This document shows positions 8,950 through 17,303 of a DNA stretch of 64,000 bases, piece after piece. Origin of the DNA: Devosia limi DSM 17137 (GTDB lineage Bacteria > Pseudomonadota > Alphaproteobacteria > Rhizobiales > Devosiaceae); NCBI RefSeq assembly GCF_900128975.1, contig NZ_FQVC01000001.1, positions 285,486-349,485 of the forward strand. Reading direction: 5' to 3'. Position 1 is the first letter of the stretch. Each line of letters begins with the position of its first letter. Under the pieces are notes generated by a model, which saw nothing but the letters and a program-made list of their open reading frames with translations, made no database searches and was not told the origin of the DNA. The position numbers were made by a program, and so were the translations under genes.

Positions 8950-9091
8950 GCCAACATCGCGCCAGACGCGCCAATGGTGGCTCAGTCGAGCAGTCATGCC
9001 ACCCCACGCCCCGTCACCACCCGGCTCGTCCGGGTGGTCCACCTTTCAGCGTGCGAATGTTGAGAAACCTCAACCAGGCACCGCTGCCGCC

Positions 9092-10312
9092 TCAGCTCAC
9101 CGCGAACTTCAACAGCTTGATCGCATCGAAATCCGCGATCCCGCCACCAACGCGCTTGGTCGTGTAGAACAGCACATAGGGCTTGGAGCTGAACGGGTCG
9201 CGCAGCACGCTCACCCCCTGGCGATCGACGATCAGATAGCCGCGCTTGAAATCGCCGAACGCCACCGACAGCGAGTTCGCCCCGATACTGGGCATATCCT
9301 CGGCCTCGACGAGATCGAACCCCATGAAGCGGGCGCGGCCATCGGCGCTCAGGGCCGGCTGCCACAGGTAATTGCCGTCGGAATCCTTGAGCTTGCGCAG
9401 CGAGCCCTGGGTCTTGCGGTTCATCACCCAATTGGCGTTCTGGCGATAGCCGGCCTTGAGCGCATAGACGAGGTCGATCAGCACGTCGCTGGCATTGCTG
9501 GTCGGCAGCGCGCCGGCCGCGCCGGTCGCCACATAGCCCAGATTGCCCCAGCTCCAGCTGGCTTCCGCCACCGTCGTCGAAGCCAGGAAACCCTTGGGCT
9601 TGTTGACGCCGTCGCCGTTGACAAAGGCCGTGGTTTCCTGCGCCGCAAAGGCCGCATTGACCTCGTCGGCAATCCACTGGCCCACATCCACCGCGGCATC
9701 GTCGAGAAAGGCCGAGGTGGCCGCCGGCATGGCATAGAGTTCCATGGTCGGATAGCTGAGTTCGGCCAGCGTCTGGCTATTGGTAACGGGGCGCGCCGCC
9801 GTCTCCCCCACCCAGCCCACGGCCGGGCCGGTCAGCGAGATCGGGCGCTTGTAGACGGCGCTCGACACCTGGCGCACCCCGGCAATGGCGCGGATCGGCG
9901 AGACCGCCGTCAGCAGCCGGGTGATTTCGCTCTCGGTCTCGGCCGGGACGACAAAGCCGCCATCGGCATTGACGCCGATCGACAGTGCCTTTTCCTCACC
10001 GCGCTTCACATAGGCCGAAAAGGCATCCTTGTATTCGTCATACTGCTGGCCGGCCTTGCTGTCGAGCAGCGGGCGGGCGCGGTCGGCCAAGGCGCGGTCC
10101 ATGGCCGATTTCTGGCCATCCAGCGCCTGGTTGATGCGGTCCAGCTTGCCCTCGAGCAGGCCGTCGGCGCTGCCGCGCTTTTCGATCTCCTTGAGGCGCT
10201 GGTCATTGGTGCGCTTGAACTCCTCAAACGCGCTGGAAAACGCGTTGAACATGCCAGCGACATCGCCGCCGGTGCCTGCCTTGATTTCAAAACTGTCGTC
10301 GGTCCGGTCCAT
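9092..10312 (-). CDS. GTA gp5 major capsid protein, HK97 fold
   Basis: A 406-residue HK97-type capsid protein. Residues 1-80 are a charged, coiled-coil-like delta domain (FEEFKRTNDQRLKEIEKRGS) removed by the prohead protease in this family. The mature shell domain follows with GGFVVPAETESEITRLLTAV and ends RVGGGIADFDAIKLLKFAVS, a typical capsid C-terminus. Upstream is the protease gene (10 bp gap). Confidence 0.95.
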   Translation of the reverse strand: MDRTDDSFEIKAGTGGDVAGMFNAFSSAFEEFKRTNDQRLKEIEKRGSADGLLEGKLDRINQALDGQKSAMDRALADRARPLLDSKAGQQYDEYKDAFSAYVKRGEEKALSIGVNADGGFVVPAETESEITRLLTAVSPIRAIAGVRQVSSAVYKRPISLTGPAVGWVGETAARPVTNSQTLAELSYPTMELYAMPAATSAFLDDAAVDVGQWIADEVNAAFAAQETTAFVNGDGVNKPKGFLASTTVAEASWSWGNLGYVATGAAGALPTSNASDVLIDLVYALKAGYRQNANWVMNRKTQGSLRKLKDSDGNYLWQPALSADGRARFMGFDLVEAEDMPSIGANSLSVAFGDFKRGYLIVDRQGVSVLRDPFSSKPYVLFYTTKRVGGGIADFDAIKLLKFAVS

Positions 10313-10322
10313 GGAAAATCCT

Positions 10323-10802
10323 TCAGGAGTTGCGGATGGCTGAAATCGCCGCCGCGATTGCGGCGCCGGTCGAATGGTTGGCGGAGGCGGCGATGCGCGC
10401 GTCCTCCATCATTGGAAAGGTCACGATGGACACCTCGAACAGGTCGAGCTGCCAGAGCTTGCGGCTGCCGGCTTCGCGCGTCGCCCTGACGGTGCGAAAG
10501 CCGATGGAGAGCCCATCGATGGCCCGGTTTTCGATCAGGGTGCGCAGTGCGTCGGCCCGCGGCACCCCGGGCAACAATCGCCCGGCGACAAACAGGCCCT
10601 GCCCGTCCTCGCCAATGGCTTCCCAGATGCCCACCGGCTCCTTGGGATCGTGCTGAAACAGCATGCGGATGCGGTCGCGGCGCTTGGCCAGGCTCCTGGC
10701 AAAGGCGCCCGGCATGACGATATCGCCCCCGCTGTCGAGCCGGTTGAACAGGCTCGCATAGCCGGAAAAGCGGCCATCGGCATCAATCGGGATCGCCCCC
10801 AT
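10323..10802 (-). CDS. GTA gp4 prohead protease, HK97 family (S78)
   Basis: A 159-residue prohead maturation protease starting MGAIPIDADGRFSGYASLFN. Signature segments are GGDIVMPGAFARSL, MLFQHDPKEPVGIW (catalytic His) and IDGLSIGFRTVRA (catalytic Ser region). The start is set at the ATG at 10802, which overlaps the stop of the small upstream gene (TGATG). The longer in-frame version to 10937 adds a low-complexity leader that is merely the antisense-frame reading of that small gene. Confidence 0.92.
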   Translation of the reverse strand: MGAIPIDADGRFSGYASLFNRLDSGGDIVMPGAFARSLAKRRDRIRMLFQHDPKEPVGIWEAIGEDGQGLFVAGRLLPGVPRADALRTLIENRAIDGLSIGFRTVRATREAGSRKLWQLDLFEVSIVTFPMMEDARIAASANHSTGAAIAAAISAIRNS

Positions 10803-10930
10803 CAGCGTTTGCCGCCCGGCTTGCCCGCCGGCTTGACGCTCGCCTTGCCATTGGCCAGCGTCCCGGCAATGTTCCAGGCAAATTGCCGGAAAGTCTGCTG
10901 CGCATTGTCCCGGCTCTGCTTGTTGGCCAT
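10802..10930 (-). CDS. Small 42-residue GTA-cluster protein
   Basis: A short frame, MANKQSRDNAQQTFRQFAWN to PAGKPGGKR, with ATG at 10930 and TGA at 10804-10802. The stop overlaps the protease start by one base and its own start lies three bases after the stop of the preceding small gene, so packing is perfect for an operon member. The N-terminal half is predicted helical and amphipathic, the C-terminal tail is Lys/Gly/Pro-rich. I recognise no family. It occupies the protease N-terminus position, where the alternative is a longer but unlikely protease leader. Confidence 0.7.
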   Translation of the reverse strand: MANKQSRDNAQQTFRQFAWNIAGTLANGKASVKPAGKPGGKR

Positions 10931-10933
10931 GGG

Positions 10934-11137
10934 TCAATCTCCCTTCTTGAACAGGTTGTTGAGCGCGGCGATTTCATGGACGAAGTCGTTGAAGCGCTGG
11001 TTGGCCATCGCCAGCTCGCGCAGGCTCCACACCAGCAGCCCACTCGCCCCGCTCGCCCACAAAAACAGCGCCAGATGCGCCAGATCACCCCGCTCGATGA
11101 CGGTTTTGGTCAGCTCGTCCATGTTGAAAATCTCCAC
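10934..11137 (-). CDS. Small protein at the GTA gp3.5 position
   Basis: A 67-residue protein, MEIFNMDELTKTVIERGDLA with a hydrophobic segment LALFLWASGASGLLVW (about residues 21-37) and a helical C-terminus ending LNNLFKKGD. It lies between portal and protease, where the Rhodobacter GTA has the small orfg3.5. One predicted membrane segment suggests an inner-membrane location. MDELT at codon 6 is an alternative start. Function unknown. Confidence 0.78.
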   Translation of the reverse strand: MEIFNMDELTKTVIERGDLAHLALFLWASGASGLLVWSLRELAMANQRFNDFVHEIAALNNLFKKGD

Positions 11138-11165
11138 TGGCCGGCGGTTCGCCTGTCCGCGTCGC

Positions 11166-12320
11166 CTAGATCCCCAGCATCGCCCGCTTCTCGGCGTCGC
11201 TCAGAAATCCGGCATTGCTCACCCGTTCCCACAGCGCTGCGCGGTCCTCGGCCAGGGCTTCGACCGCATCGAAGTCCGGCACGATCACCGCGCCGCCAAA
11301 GGCCGGCGACAGCCAATTGCTCAAATCATCGGCGACGCGCCGCACCAGCGGGATCAGCGTCTGCCGCCAGAGCGCGCGATTGGCCTCGGCCATATTGGCA
11401 TAGGTATTGTCGCCGGGAATGCCGAGCAGCATGGGCGGCACACCAAAGGCCAGCGCGATATCGCGCGCCGCGGCATGCTTGGCCTCGATGAAATCCATGT
11501 CGCGCGGGCTGAGCGCAATGGTCTTCCAGTCGAGCCCGCCCTCCAGCACCATCGGCCGCCCCGCATTGGCTGCCCCGGCAAAGCCCTGTTCCAGCTCGAT
11601 TTTCAGCCGCTCGAACTGCTCGGCGGTCAGATTGCCGCCGCCCATGGAATAGACCAGCGCCCCCGATGGCCGCGCCGCATTGTCGAGCAGCGCCTTGTTC
11701 CATTCCCCGGCGGCATTGTGGATGTCGAGGCTGGTCTGCGCTGCCTCCAGCGGCCCCATGCCATAGTGATCGTCGAGCGGATGAAACAGCGCCATATGCA
11801 GCACGCCGGGAAGCGCCCCGCCATCCTGGCGAAGACGCTGCGTCTGCCCGCCGGCGCTATAATCATAGGCAATCGGCCAGCCATCGGCGCCCGCCACCAC
11901 CTTCATCCGGTCCGGCCGCAGACAGAACAGCGCCTTGACCTCGCCCTCGACCAGCCCCGCCTGCAGATAGGCGTTGCCCGCCGTCTGCAGATAGGCATAG
12001 ACCGCCTCGAGCATTTCCCCGCCCGATTGGCGCCCATTGGGCCGCCCCAGCAGCGCCGCCAGCGGATGCTCATCCACCCGCCTGCCATGGTCCACCACCG
12101 TCAACGGCACCCGATTGGCCGCCTCGGCAATCAGGCGCACGCATCGATACACCACCGGGTTCCTGGCAAAGCCCTGATTGACCAGGCTGGCAAAGCCGCG
12201 ATGGCTCCAGTTCGGCGCTCCCAGCTGGCTGAGGCTGAGCACACTGTGCCCGGCAAAGTCCTTCTTTTCCGCAGGCGTGTTTATCTGCCCACCCAGGAGG
12301 CGGCTGACCCAATTCGGCAT
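11166..12320 (-). CDS. GTA gp3 portal protein, HK97 family
   Basis: A 384-residue HK97-family portal protein. It has NPVVYRCVRLIAEAANRVPL near residue 50, the canonical early helix of this family, then LRPDRMKVV, YDYSAGGQTQRL and the C-terminal GIPGDNTYANMAEANRALW signature. It forms the dodecameric DNA channel at the capsid vertex. The start MPNWVSRLLGG matches the family. A family A repeat lies upstream between it and the terminase gene. Confidence 0.95.
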   Translation of the reverse strand: MPNWVSRLLGGQINTPAEKKDFAGHSVLSLSQLGAPNWSHRGFASLVNQGFARNPVVYRCVRLIAEAANRVPLTVVDHGRRVDEHPLAALLGRPNGRQSGGEMLEAVYAYLQTAGNAYLQAGLVEGEVKALFCLRPDRMKVVAGADGWPIAYDYSAGGQTQRLRQDGGALPGVLHMALFHPLDDHYGMGPLEAAQTSLDIHNAAGEWNKALLDNAARPSGALVYSMGGGNLTAEQFERLKIELEQGFAGAANAGRPMVLEGGLDWKTIALSPRDMDFIEAKHAAARDIALAFGVPPMLLGIPGDNTYANMAEANRALWRQTLIPLVRRVADDLSNWLSPAFGGAVIVPDFDAVEALAEDRAALWERVSNAGFLSDAEKRAMLGI

Positions 12321-12365
12321 GTTTCCTGATCCCTATCCCCTACGCACCGCGCCATCAGTCGACCG

Positions 12366-12405
12366 CCCTCCCCCTTGAGGGGAGGGTCGGGGTGGGGGTG
12401 CTGCA
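12366..12405. repeat. Single family A palindromic module between terminase and portal genes
   Basis: One unpaired module: core CCTCCCCCTTGAGGGGAGGG followed by GGGGTGGGGGTGCTG. It is identical in layout to half of the elements at 5642-5777 and 8839-8949. Nothing else is seen in the 12321-12449 spacer. Confidence 0.85.
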
Positions 12406-12449
12406 ACATCCACTGGCGGGGTGCTCAGATTGTCCGTGTCGACAAGCCC

Positions 12450-13736
12450 CTAAATCCCCCGCACCCGTGGCGTACCCTCCGACAGCAGCAATTCCGTCAG
12501 CGCCCACACCAGCGCATCCACGCGGTCCGGCGAATGCCCACCGCTCCTGCCATCGCTGCCAAAGCCGCACATTTCGTCCTCCAGGGCACCCAGCCCCGCC
12601 ACATGGCGCACCAGTCCGCGCCCATAGAGCGCCGCCACGGGTTCGGCCCGCAGCCACTTACCCCGGCTGGCCCGCACCGGGCGCACCGGCACGGTCGCGT
12701 CCACCTGCGCAATCACCGATTGCACGAGATCGCCGCCCTGGTTGACCTCGACCACGATGGCGTCGGCCTGGTGCGCATGAAACGCCGCCACGGCCCGCTT
12801 TGCCCAGCCCAGCGGACTGGCCGGTTTCAGCGTCCGGTCTTCCAGCACCACTGCGCCATCACCCACCCGGCCCGCCACGATGATGCCGCAGGCGTCGGAC
12901 TTTTCCGTCCCCGTCACCGGCGGATCCACCGCCACGACAATGCGCTGCGGTGCCTCCGGTCCCGCCGGTAAAAACATCGTCCGCTGCCACAAGGCATCGG
13001 GCAGATCCTCGATCATTTCGCCGTCCAGCTCCTGCCGCCCCAGCACCGATCCGGCATAGCGCCCGACCACGGTTTCGAGGAATCCCGGCGCCAGATGCAT
13101 GGCATTCTTGGCCGTCTTCATCCGCGTCACCGCGGTCAGCGGATCGGCGAGCAGGCGTTTGAGCAGACGCGTCGGCTTGGGCGTCGTCGTCGCCAGCTGG
13201 CGCGGCCGATCCCCCAGCCGCAGCGCGAATTGCAACATGTCCCACGCCGCCTCCGCGTCCGGCCATTTCGCCACCTCGTCGCACCACGCCGCCGCAAATT
13301 GCGGTCCCCGAAACCGGTCGGGATCGGAGGCCGACAGCACGATCCCCTCCACCCCATTGGGCCAGATCAGGGTCGTGCCCTTGAGCACGGGCCGATCGTC
13401 GTCAGGATGCACATTGAACAACCCGCTTTCGCCGCGGATCATCACCGCGATGGCTTCGGTCATGGTCTCGCCGACCAGTGCAATCGGCGAAACCCGCTCG
13501 GCGGCCAGCGAGCGCACCCATTCGGCGCCGGCCCTGGTCTTGCCCGCGCCCCGCCCGCCCATGAACAGCCAGGTGGTCCAGTCGCCCTCAGGCGGCAGCT
13601 GCGCCGCATGGGCCCAGCGTTTCCATTTGTAATATTCCGTTTCGACCTTTTCGTCGGACAGCGCCGCGACTTCGGCGCGGCTCTCAGCGCTGCTTGAACT
13701 GGTCAATGCGCTTGGCCAGCTTGTCGCGGAGGTCAC
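12450..13736 (-). CDS. GTA gp2 terminase large subunit
   Basis: A 428-residue packaging ATPase-nuclease. The Walker A segment is FMGGRGAGKTRAG (near residue 58), Walker B is AAWCDEVAKW, and the nuclease domain starts VVAVDPPVTGTEKSDACG. The family packages random host DNA into the GTA particle. The frame overlaps the terminase-small-like gene by 53 bases; an internal TTG at 13706 is an alternative start with less overlap, so the exact N-terminus is uncertain. It is the first large structural gene of the cluster. Confidence 0.95.
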   Translation of the reverse strand: MTSATSWPSALTSSSSAESRAEVAALSDEKVETEYYKWKRWAHAAQLPPEGDWTTWLFMGGRGAGKTRAGAEWVRSLAAERVSPIALVGETMTEAIAVMIRGESGLFNVHPDDDRPVLKGTTLIWPNGVEGIVLSASDPDRFRGPQFAAAWCDEVAKWPDAEAAWDMLQFALRLGDRPRQLATTTPKPTRLLKRLLADPLTAVTRMKTAKNAMHLAPGFLETVVGRYAGSVLGRQELDGEMIEDLPDALWQRTMFLPAGPEAPQRIVVAVDPPVTGTEKSDACGIIVAGRVGDGAVVLEDRTLKPASPLGWAKRAVAAFHAHQADAIVVEVNQGGDLVQSVIAQVDATVPVRPVRASRGKWLRAEPVAALYGRGLVRHVAGLGALEDEMCGFGSDGRSGGHSPDRVDALVWALTELLLSEGTPRVRGI

Positions 13737-14109
13737 GCATGTCTTTCTTCTGTTTCGGTGGCGTAACGGTTTCCGTCGGCTGCATGTCGGTCAGGTTTTC
13801 GAGTGTCTTGACGATGATGCTCAAAGCGCGTGCTTCCTTTTCGGTCTGTTGGTTGGGTTCCAGGCTTTCCAGCCACTGCACCTGGCGGTCCATTACCCGG
13901 TAGATGCGCGCCATCAGCAGTGATCGGCTGCTCGCATACTGGGCCGAGCGCGGCAGCCACAGATCCCGGCGCATCCGGTGCTCGAGCGAGCCCTTGGTCA
14001 CGCCGAAGGTCGCGCAGATCGTGGCAATGGTGTCGGTGCCGTTTTCATAGGCGTCGCGAATCGTCGGCCAGTCCCGGGCCAGCCGCGCTGCCCGCAGGTC
14101 GTTTTTCAT
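13684..14109 (-). CDS. GTA gp1 / terminase small subunit-like protein
   Basis: A 141-residue protein beginning MKNDLRAARLARDWPTIRDA. Residues 20-55 look like a helix-turn-helix of the terminase small subunit type (YENGTDTIATICATFGVTKG). A helical oligomerisation-like region follows, and the C-terminus is lysine-rich (PPKQKKDMRDLRDKLAKRID). Position directly before the large terminase supports the role of DNA recognition for packaging. Homology was not tested, so this rests on layout and the HTH-like region. Confidence 0.75.
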   Translation of the reverse strand: MKNDLRAARLARDWPTIRDAYENGTDTIATICATFGVTKGSLEHRMRRDLWLPRSAQYASSRSLLMARIYRVMDRQVQWLESLEPNQQTEKEARALSIIVKTLENLTDMQPTETVTPPKQKKDMRDLRDKLAKRIDQFKQR

Positions 14110-14620
14110 CCAACTCTCCTTGCGGAACGCGTTGCACCCGGCGCGACCTGTCGCACAGGCAGTCCATCGGGATAGGGCTTTGAGGCGAGCCGTGAAACGC
14201 CTGCCACCGCCGCTCGCTGCGATCCCGACCCAATTTCTCGACTATGCCAGAACTCTACCAGACCAGCGTCACGCGGGGATTAGAAGGATAGGTTGTTGGA
14301 TTGCGGAATGGGTTCAATGGCTTAGGAAAACTACGCCCACGGAGTCATTTTCGCGCAGGCGGGAGTCCATGCTTTTCCACGCGGATACCCCCTCCCAACC
14401 TCCCCCTGACAGGGGGAGGGGCGTGGCCGGCGTTCTCTGTAGAATCCCGCCTCATACCCGATGCAACCCCCCCCCTGTCAGGGGGAGGTTAGGTGGGGGT
14501 ATCCGCACCACCCACAGAATGGATTCCCGCCTGCGCGGGAATGACCCAGTGATGGATCATGCGTCGGTAGCAGCTCCGCGTCGCCGCCCTACTCACCAAC
14601 CACCCAACTCTCACCACCCA
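14110..14620. other. Upstream region of GTA cluster with nested palindromes; no gene seen
   Basis: This spacer should hold the GTA promoter, since terminase-small starts at 14109. I see no convincing coding frame. From 14350 to 14546 two inverted repeats are nested: an outer pair of family B arms (GCGCAGGCGGGAGTCCATG near 14352 and ATGGATTCCCGCCTGCGCG near 14519) flanks an inner element with 12-bp ends GCGGATACCCCC (14381) and GGGGGTATCCGC (ending 14506), which contains two CTCCCCCTGACAGGGGGAG-type cores. No specific operator was identified. Confidence 0.7.
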
Positions 14621-14708
14621 CCGCGCTGCCCACGGGCGTAACCCGTGGGTCTTTCCCAACCTGGCACGCGCGACGAGTGGCCCTAGGGTCAAGCCCCAGG
14701 GCAGCCCG
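14621..14708. repeat. Family C palindrome copy
   Basis: A second copy of the element seen at 7328-7416: CCGCGCTGCCCACGGGCGTA at the left, GGCACGCGCGACGAG in the centre and a right arm ending GGGCAGCCCG. The two inner arm palindromes have diverged (CACGGGCGTAACCCGTGGG versus CTAGGGTCAAGCCCCAGGG) but each keeps its own pairing, which suggests selection on, or replication through, a hairpin form. Confidence 0.82.
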
Positions 14709-14720
14709 TGTATCGGCAAA

Positions 14721-14753
14721 CAAAAACGCCCGCCCCTGTCCCCAGGAACGGGC
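14721..14753 (-). terminator. Rho-independent terminator of the Hsp70-like gene
   Basis: On the minus strand the stem GCCCGTTCCTG / CAGGGGCGGGC (two G-T wobble pairs) closes a GGGA loop and is followed by GTTTTTGTTT. It lies 35 bp after the stop of the Hsp70-like gene in the right orientation. Confidence 0.82.
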
Positions 14754-14787
14754 TTACCCCATCACCGCCACCCGCTGAAATCAGCCC

Positions 14788-16044
14788 TCACCCAAACTTG
14801 CGCCGCGCATCCATGGCCAGTCCCAGCCCCACGCTGCCCAGCACGTCCGTACGCACCATCTCGGCATCGGGAAACAGCACCCGCAACCGCTCCACGATCA
14901 CCGGCACCTGCGTCGAGCCACCGGTCAGGATCAGGCTGTCGATATCGCCCGCTGTTACCCCGGCCCGCTGCAGCGTTTCACCGATGGTCGCGGTAATCCG
15001 CTCCACCGAGTTCTCCAGCGCCGCGCCGAGATCATCAACCGAAATCTCGGTGGTGATCCGCACGCCCTCGATATCGAAATCAAACTGATGCAGATCGGCA
15101 TCCGACAGCGCGATCTTGGCCGCTTCCACCGCCCCGACCAGCCGATGCCCCAGCCGGTGCTCGACCACCGCGATCATCGTCTCGACCATTTCGGGGCGCT
15201 GCGCCTCGTTGCGGGTGCTGCTCAGGTCGCGAATGGTCTTGGCGGTATAGAGCCGGTTGATCCGGTGCCAGGTCGACAGGTCATAATAGGGCGCCACCGG
15301 CAGATAGCGCTTGCGGTCGCGCGTCATCGTCCCCAGCCCCAGTTCGGGCATCACCTTGGCCATGGACAGCAGCCGGTCGAAATCGGTACCGCCGATATGC
15401 ACGCCCGCCGTCGCCAGGATGTCGCCGCTGCGATCGGTGGCGCGCGCCCGCTCCGGGCTCACCCGCACCACCGAAAAGTCCGAGGTACCACCGCCAAGAT
15501 CGACGATCAGCGCCAGCTTCTCGGTGCCGACCTGCCGCTCGAAGTCGAGCGCTGCCGCGATGGGCTCGAACTGGAAATCAATGCGGCTATAGCCCTGCGC
15601 CCGCACGGCCTGCTCCAGCTGCCGCTGGGCCTCGGCGTCGGCCTTCGGATCATCATCGACAAACTGCACCGGCCGCCCGACCACGACGCTATCCACCGGC
15701 GCGCCCAGTTCCGTCTCGGCCCGCCGCTTCATTTCGCCGACAAAGATGCCCAGAATATCGAGAAAGCCATAGGTCCTGGCCTTGACCCTTGTGGTGTCGC
15801 CGATCAGCGCCGTGCCCAGCACGCTCTTGAGCGAGCGCATCAACCGGCCCTCTGCCCCCGTCACATATTCAGCCACGCCGGCCCGGCCGAAATGGATGGC
15901 GTCATCCTCGAAGCTGAAGAACAACACACTCGGAATCGTCGGCTTGCCATCCTCCAGCGCCAGCAGCGCCGGCGCGTTGGTCGCGTCGGCAATTCCCATG
16001 GTCGAATTGGACGTGCCAAAGTCGAGGCCGCAAGCAAGGGTCAT
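14788..16044 (-). CDS. Hsp70-family ATPase, YegD-like
   Basis: A 418-residue actin-fold ATPase. The phosphate-1 motif is GLDFGTSNSTMG at residues 6-17, phosphate-2 is LIVDLGGGTSDFSVV, and the adenosine motif is LILTGGSTQVPVIVERL near residue 378. There is no C-terminal peptide-binding domain, so it resembles YegD rather than DnaK (which is about 640 residues). The start at 16044 is preferred because the nucleotide-binding domain starts there; 19 upstream in-frame codons are arginine-rich noise. It appears monocistronic with its own terminator. Substrate unknown. Confidence 0.9.
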   Translation of the reverse strand: MTLACGLDFGTSNSTMGIADATNAPALLALEDGKPTIPSVLFFSFEDDAIHFGRAGVAEYVTGAEGRLMRSLKSVLGTALIGDTTRVKARTYGFLDILGIFVGEMKRRAETELGAPVDSVVVGRPVQFVDDDPKADAEAQRQLEQAVRAQGYSRIDFQFEPIAAALDFERQVGTEKLALIVDLGGGTSDFSVVRVSPERARATDRSGDILATAGVHIGGTDFDRLLSMAKVMPELGLGTMTRDRKRYLPVAPYYDLSTWHRINRLYTAKTIRDLSSTRNEAQRPEMVETMIAVVEHRLGHRLVGAVEAAKIALSDADLHQFDFDIEGVRITTEISVDDLGAALENSVERITATIGETLQRAGVTAGDIDSLILTGGSTQVPVIVERLRVLFPDAEMVRTDVLGSVGLGLAMDARRKFG

Positions 16045-16546
16045 GATCGGATTCCGTCGAGTGCTGCGCCGACCTGCGGCGCGCGAGAGGACGGCCCTCA
16101 TAACGACTATGTTGATGCGAGGAAAGCCCCCAATAGGTGCGGCGACATCTCACCACGCCCTCCCCTCACTCGCCGTCATCCCGGCGAAAGCCGGGATAAC
16201 GCCGTGGGCACCAGGGCAAGTGTGCAAGCCTCACTTCCGCTCCCAATCTCGCCTCCCCCACCGCGCTGCCCACGGACTTGATCCGTGGGCCATTCTCAAC
16301 CATGCACGCGCGACGAGAGGCCCACGGATCAAGTCCGTGGGCAGCCCGGCGATGGTTGAAGGTTCAGGAGCACACTTCGCCAGCAGAGTCGAAGGGACCG
16401 ATCCGCAGCACCCGCCCACTCACCCGCTGCCTATGGGCTCGTCCCGTGGGCCATTCTCAACCCGGCACGCAGGAAGAGCACCCTCACGGATCAAGTCCGC
16501 GGGCCGTCCCATGATGATTAAATGAGAGCAGGCGCGTTACCGCGCC
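16045..16546. repeat. Repeat-filled spacer: family B hairpin and two family C copies
   Basis: No gene is seen. A family B hairpin GTCATCCCGGCGAAAGCCGG lies at 16174-16199. A well-preserved family C element covers 16261-16349 (left arm CCGCGCTGCCCACGGACTTG, right arm CCACGGATCAAGTCCGTGGG). A more diverged family C copy follows at about 16423-16510. The Hsp70-like gene promoter should lie near 16045-16120. Confidence 0.8.
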
Positions 16547-17206
16547 CTATCCCGCCTTGCGCTTGCGCTGCTGGGCCGGCCGCAAATCCACCGCCTCGAT
16601 CCGGCCGATGCCCCGCCGCTGCGCCTTTTTCAGCGCTTCAGCCGCGGTCTCGAAAAACTTCTTGTCGTATCCGCCCTGCGGATTGCTCACCGCCACACCG
16701 ATGGAGGCGGTGACGATCCCGGCATGGCTTTCCTTATGCGCCAGGCCCTCGCTGCGCACCGCAGCAGCAATCTGGGCCGCGATCGAACGGGCCATCAGCG
16801 CCGGAAAGTCGGGGAGCACCACCACGAAGCCGTTCCGCCCCAGCCGCAGGCATTTATCGCCCTCGCGCGGCAGGCAATGGCGGATGGCGCTCTGCATTGC
16901 CGACAGACAATCGTCGGCCGAGGCCTTGCCGTAGGCGGTGAAATATTCCTTGGAGCGGTCCATCTCTATGATCAGCAGGCTCAGGGACACATTGCGCTCG
17001 GCCGAACGGGTCCAGGATTGCGCCAGTTCCTCGTCGATCTTGGCGCCGAGCCGCGTCCGCATCCCCAGCGTCCGTGCAATCGCCGCCTGTCCATAGGCTG
17101 GCGCGCGTTCACGCTGCTGGCGCACCGGGCGCAGCACGCCAAGGGCCGTTCGAACGCGGGACCAGAACGGATCGCTGCCGTCCTTGCTGATTGCGGTATC
17201 GGTCAT
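16547..17206 (-). CDS. Degenerate GGDEF-domain protein
   Basis: A 219-residue cytoplasmic protein. Residues 65-200 have the diguanylate cyclase fold: LSLLIIEMDRSKEYFTAYGK aligns with the D-x-D/F-K...N/D segment, and IVTASIGVAVSN is the conserved C-terminal strand. The signature loop itself reads RLGRNGFVVVLPD (residues 121-133), so GGDEF is replaced by GRNGF. The catalytic Glu and the c-di-GMP-synthesis glycines are absent, so it is probably inactive and may bind nucleotide or a partner. No sensor or membrane domain is present. Confidence 0.82.
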   Translation of the reverse strand: MTDTAISKDGSDPFWSRVRTALGVLRPVRQQRERAPAYGQAAIARTLGMRTRLGAKIDEELAQSWTRSAERNVSLSLLIIEMDRSKEYFTAYGKASADDCLSAMQSAIRHCLPREGDKCLRLGRNGFVVVLPDFPALMARSIAAQIAAAVRSEGLAHKESHAGIVTASIGVAVSNPQGGYDKKFFETAAEALKKAQRRGIGRIEAVDLRPAQQRKRKAG

Positions 17207-17303
17207 TGGTGACGCCTGTTCTGGGCCGGCCTTTGGGCCGCTTTACCGTCCAATCAGGTCACAACATGGTTAACCGATGGTTACCAGGCGACTTGGCGCG
17301 GTC

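Noticed and set aside
10374..12329. Plus-strand frame of 651 codons
   Set aside because: Antisense of protease, gp3.5-like and portal genes; no domain or start signal.
14381..14506. CRISPR-like repeat arrangement
   Set aside because: Only two inverted copies with no regular spacers; this is a paired palindrome.
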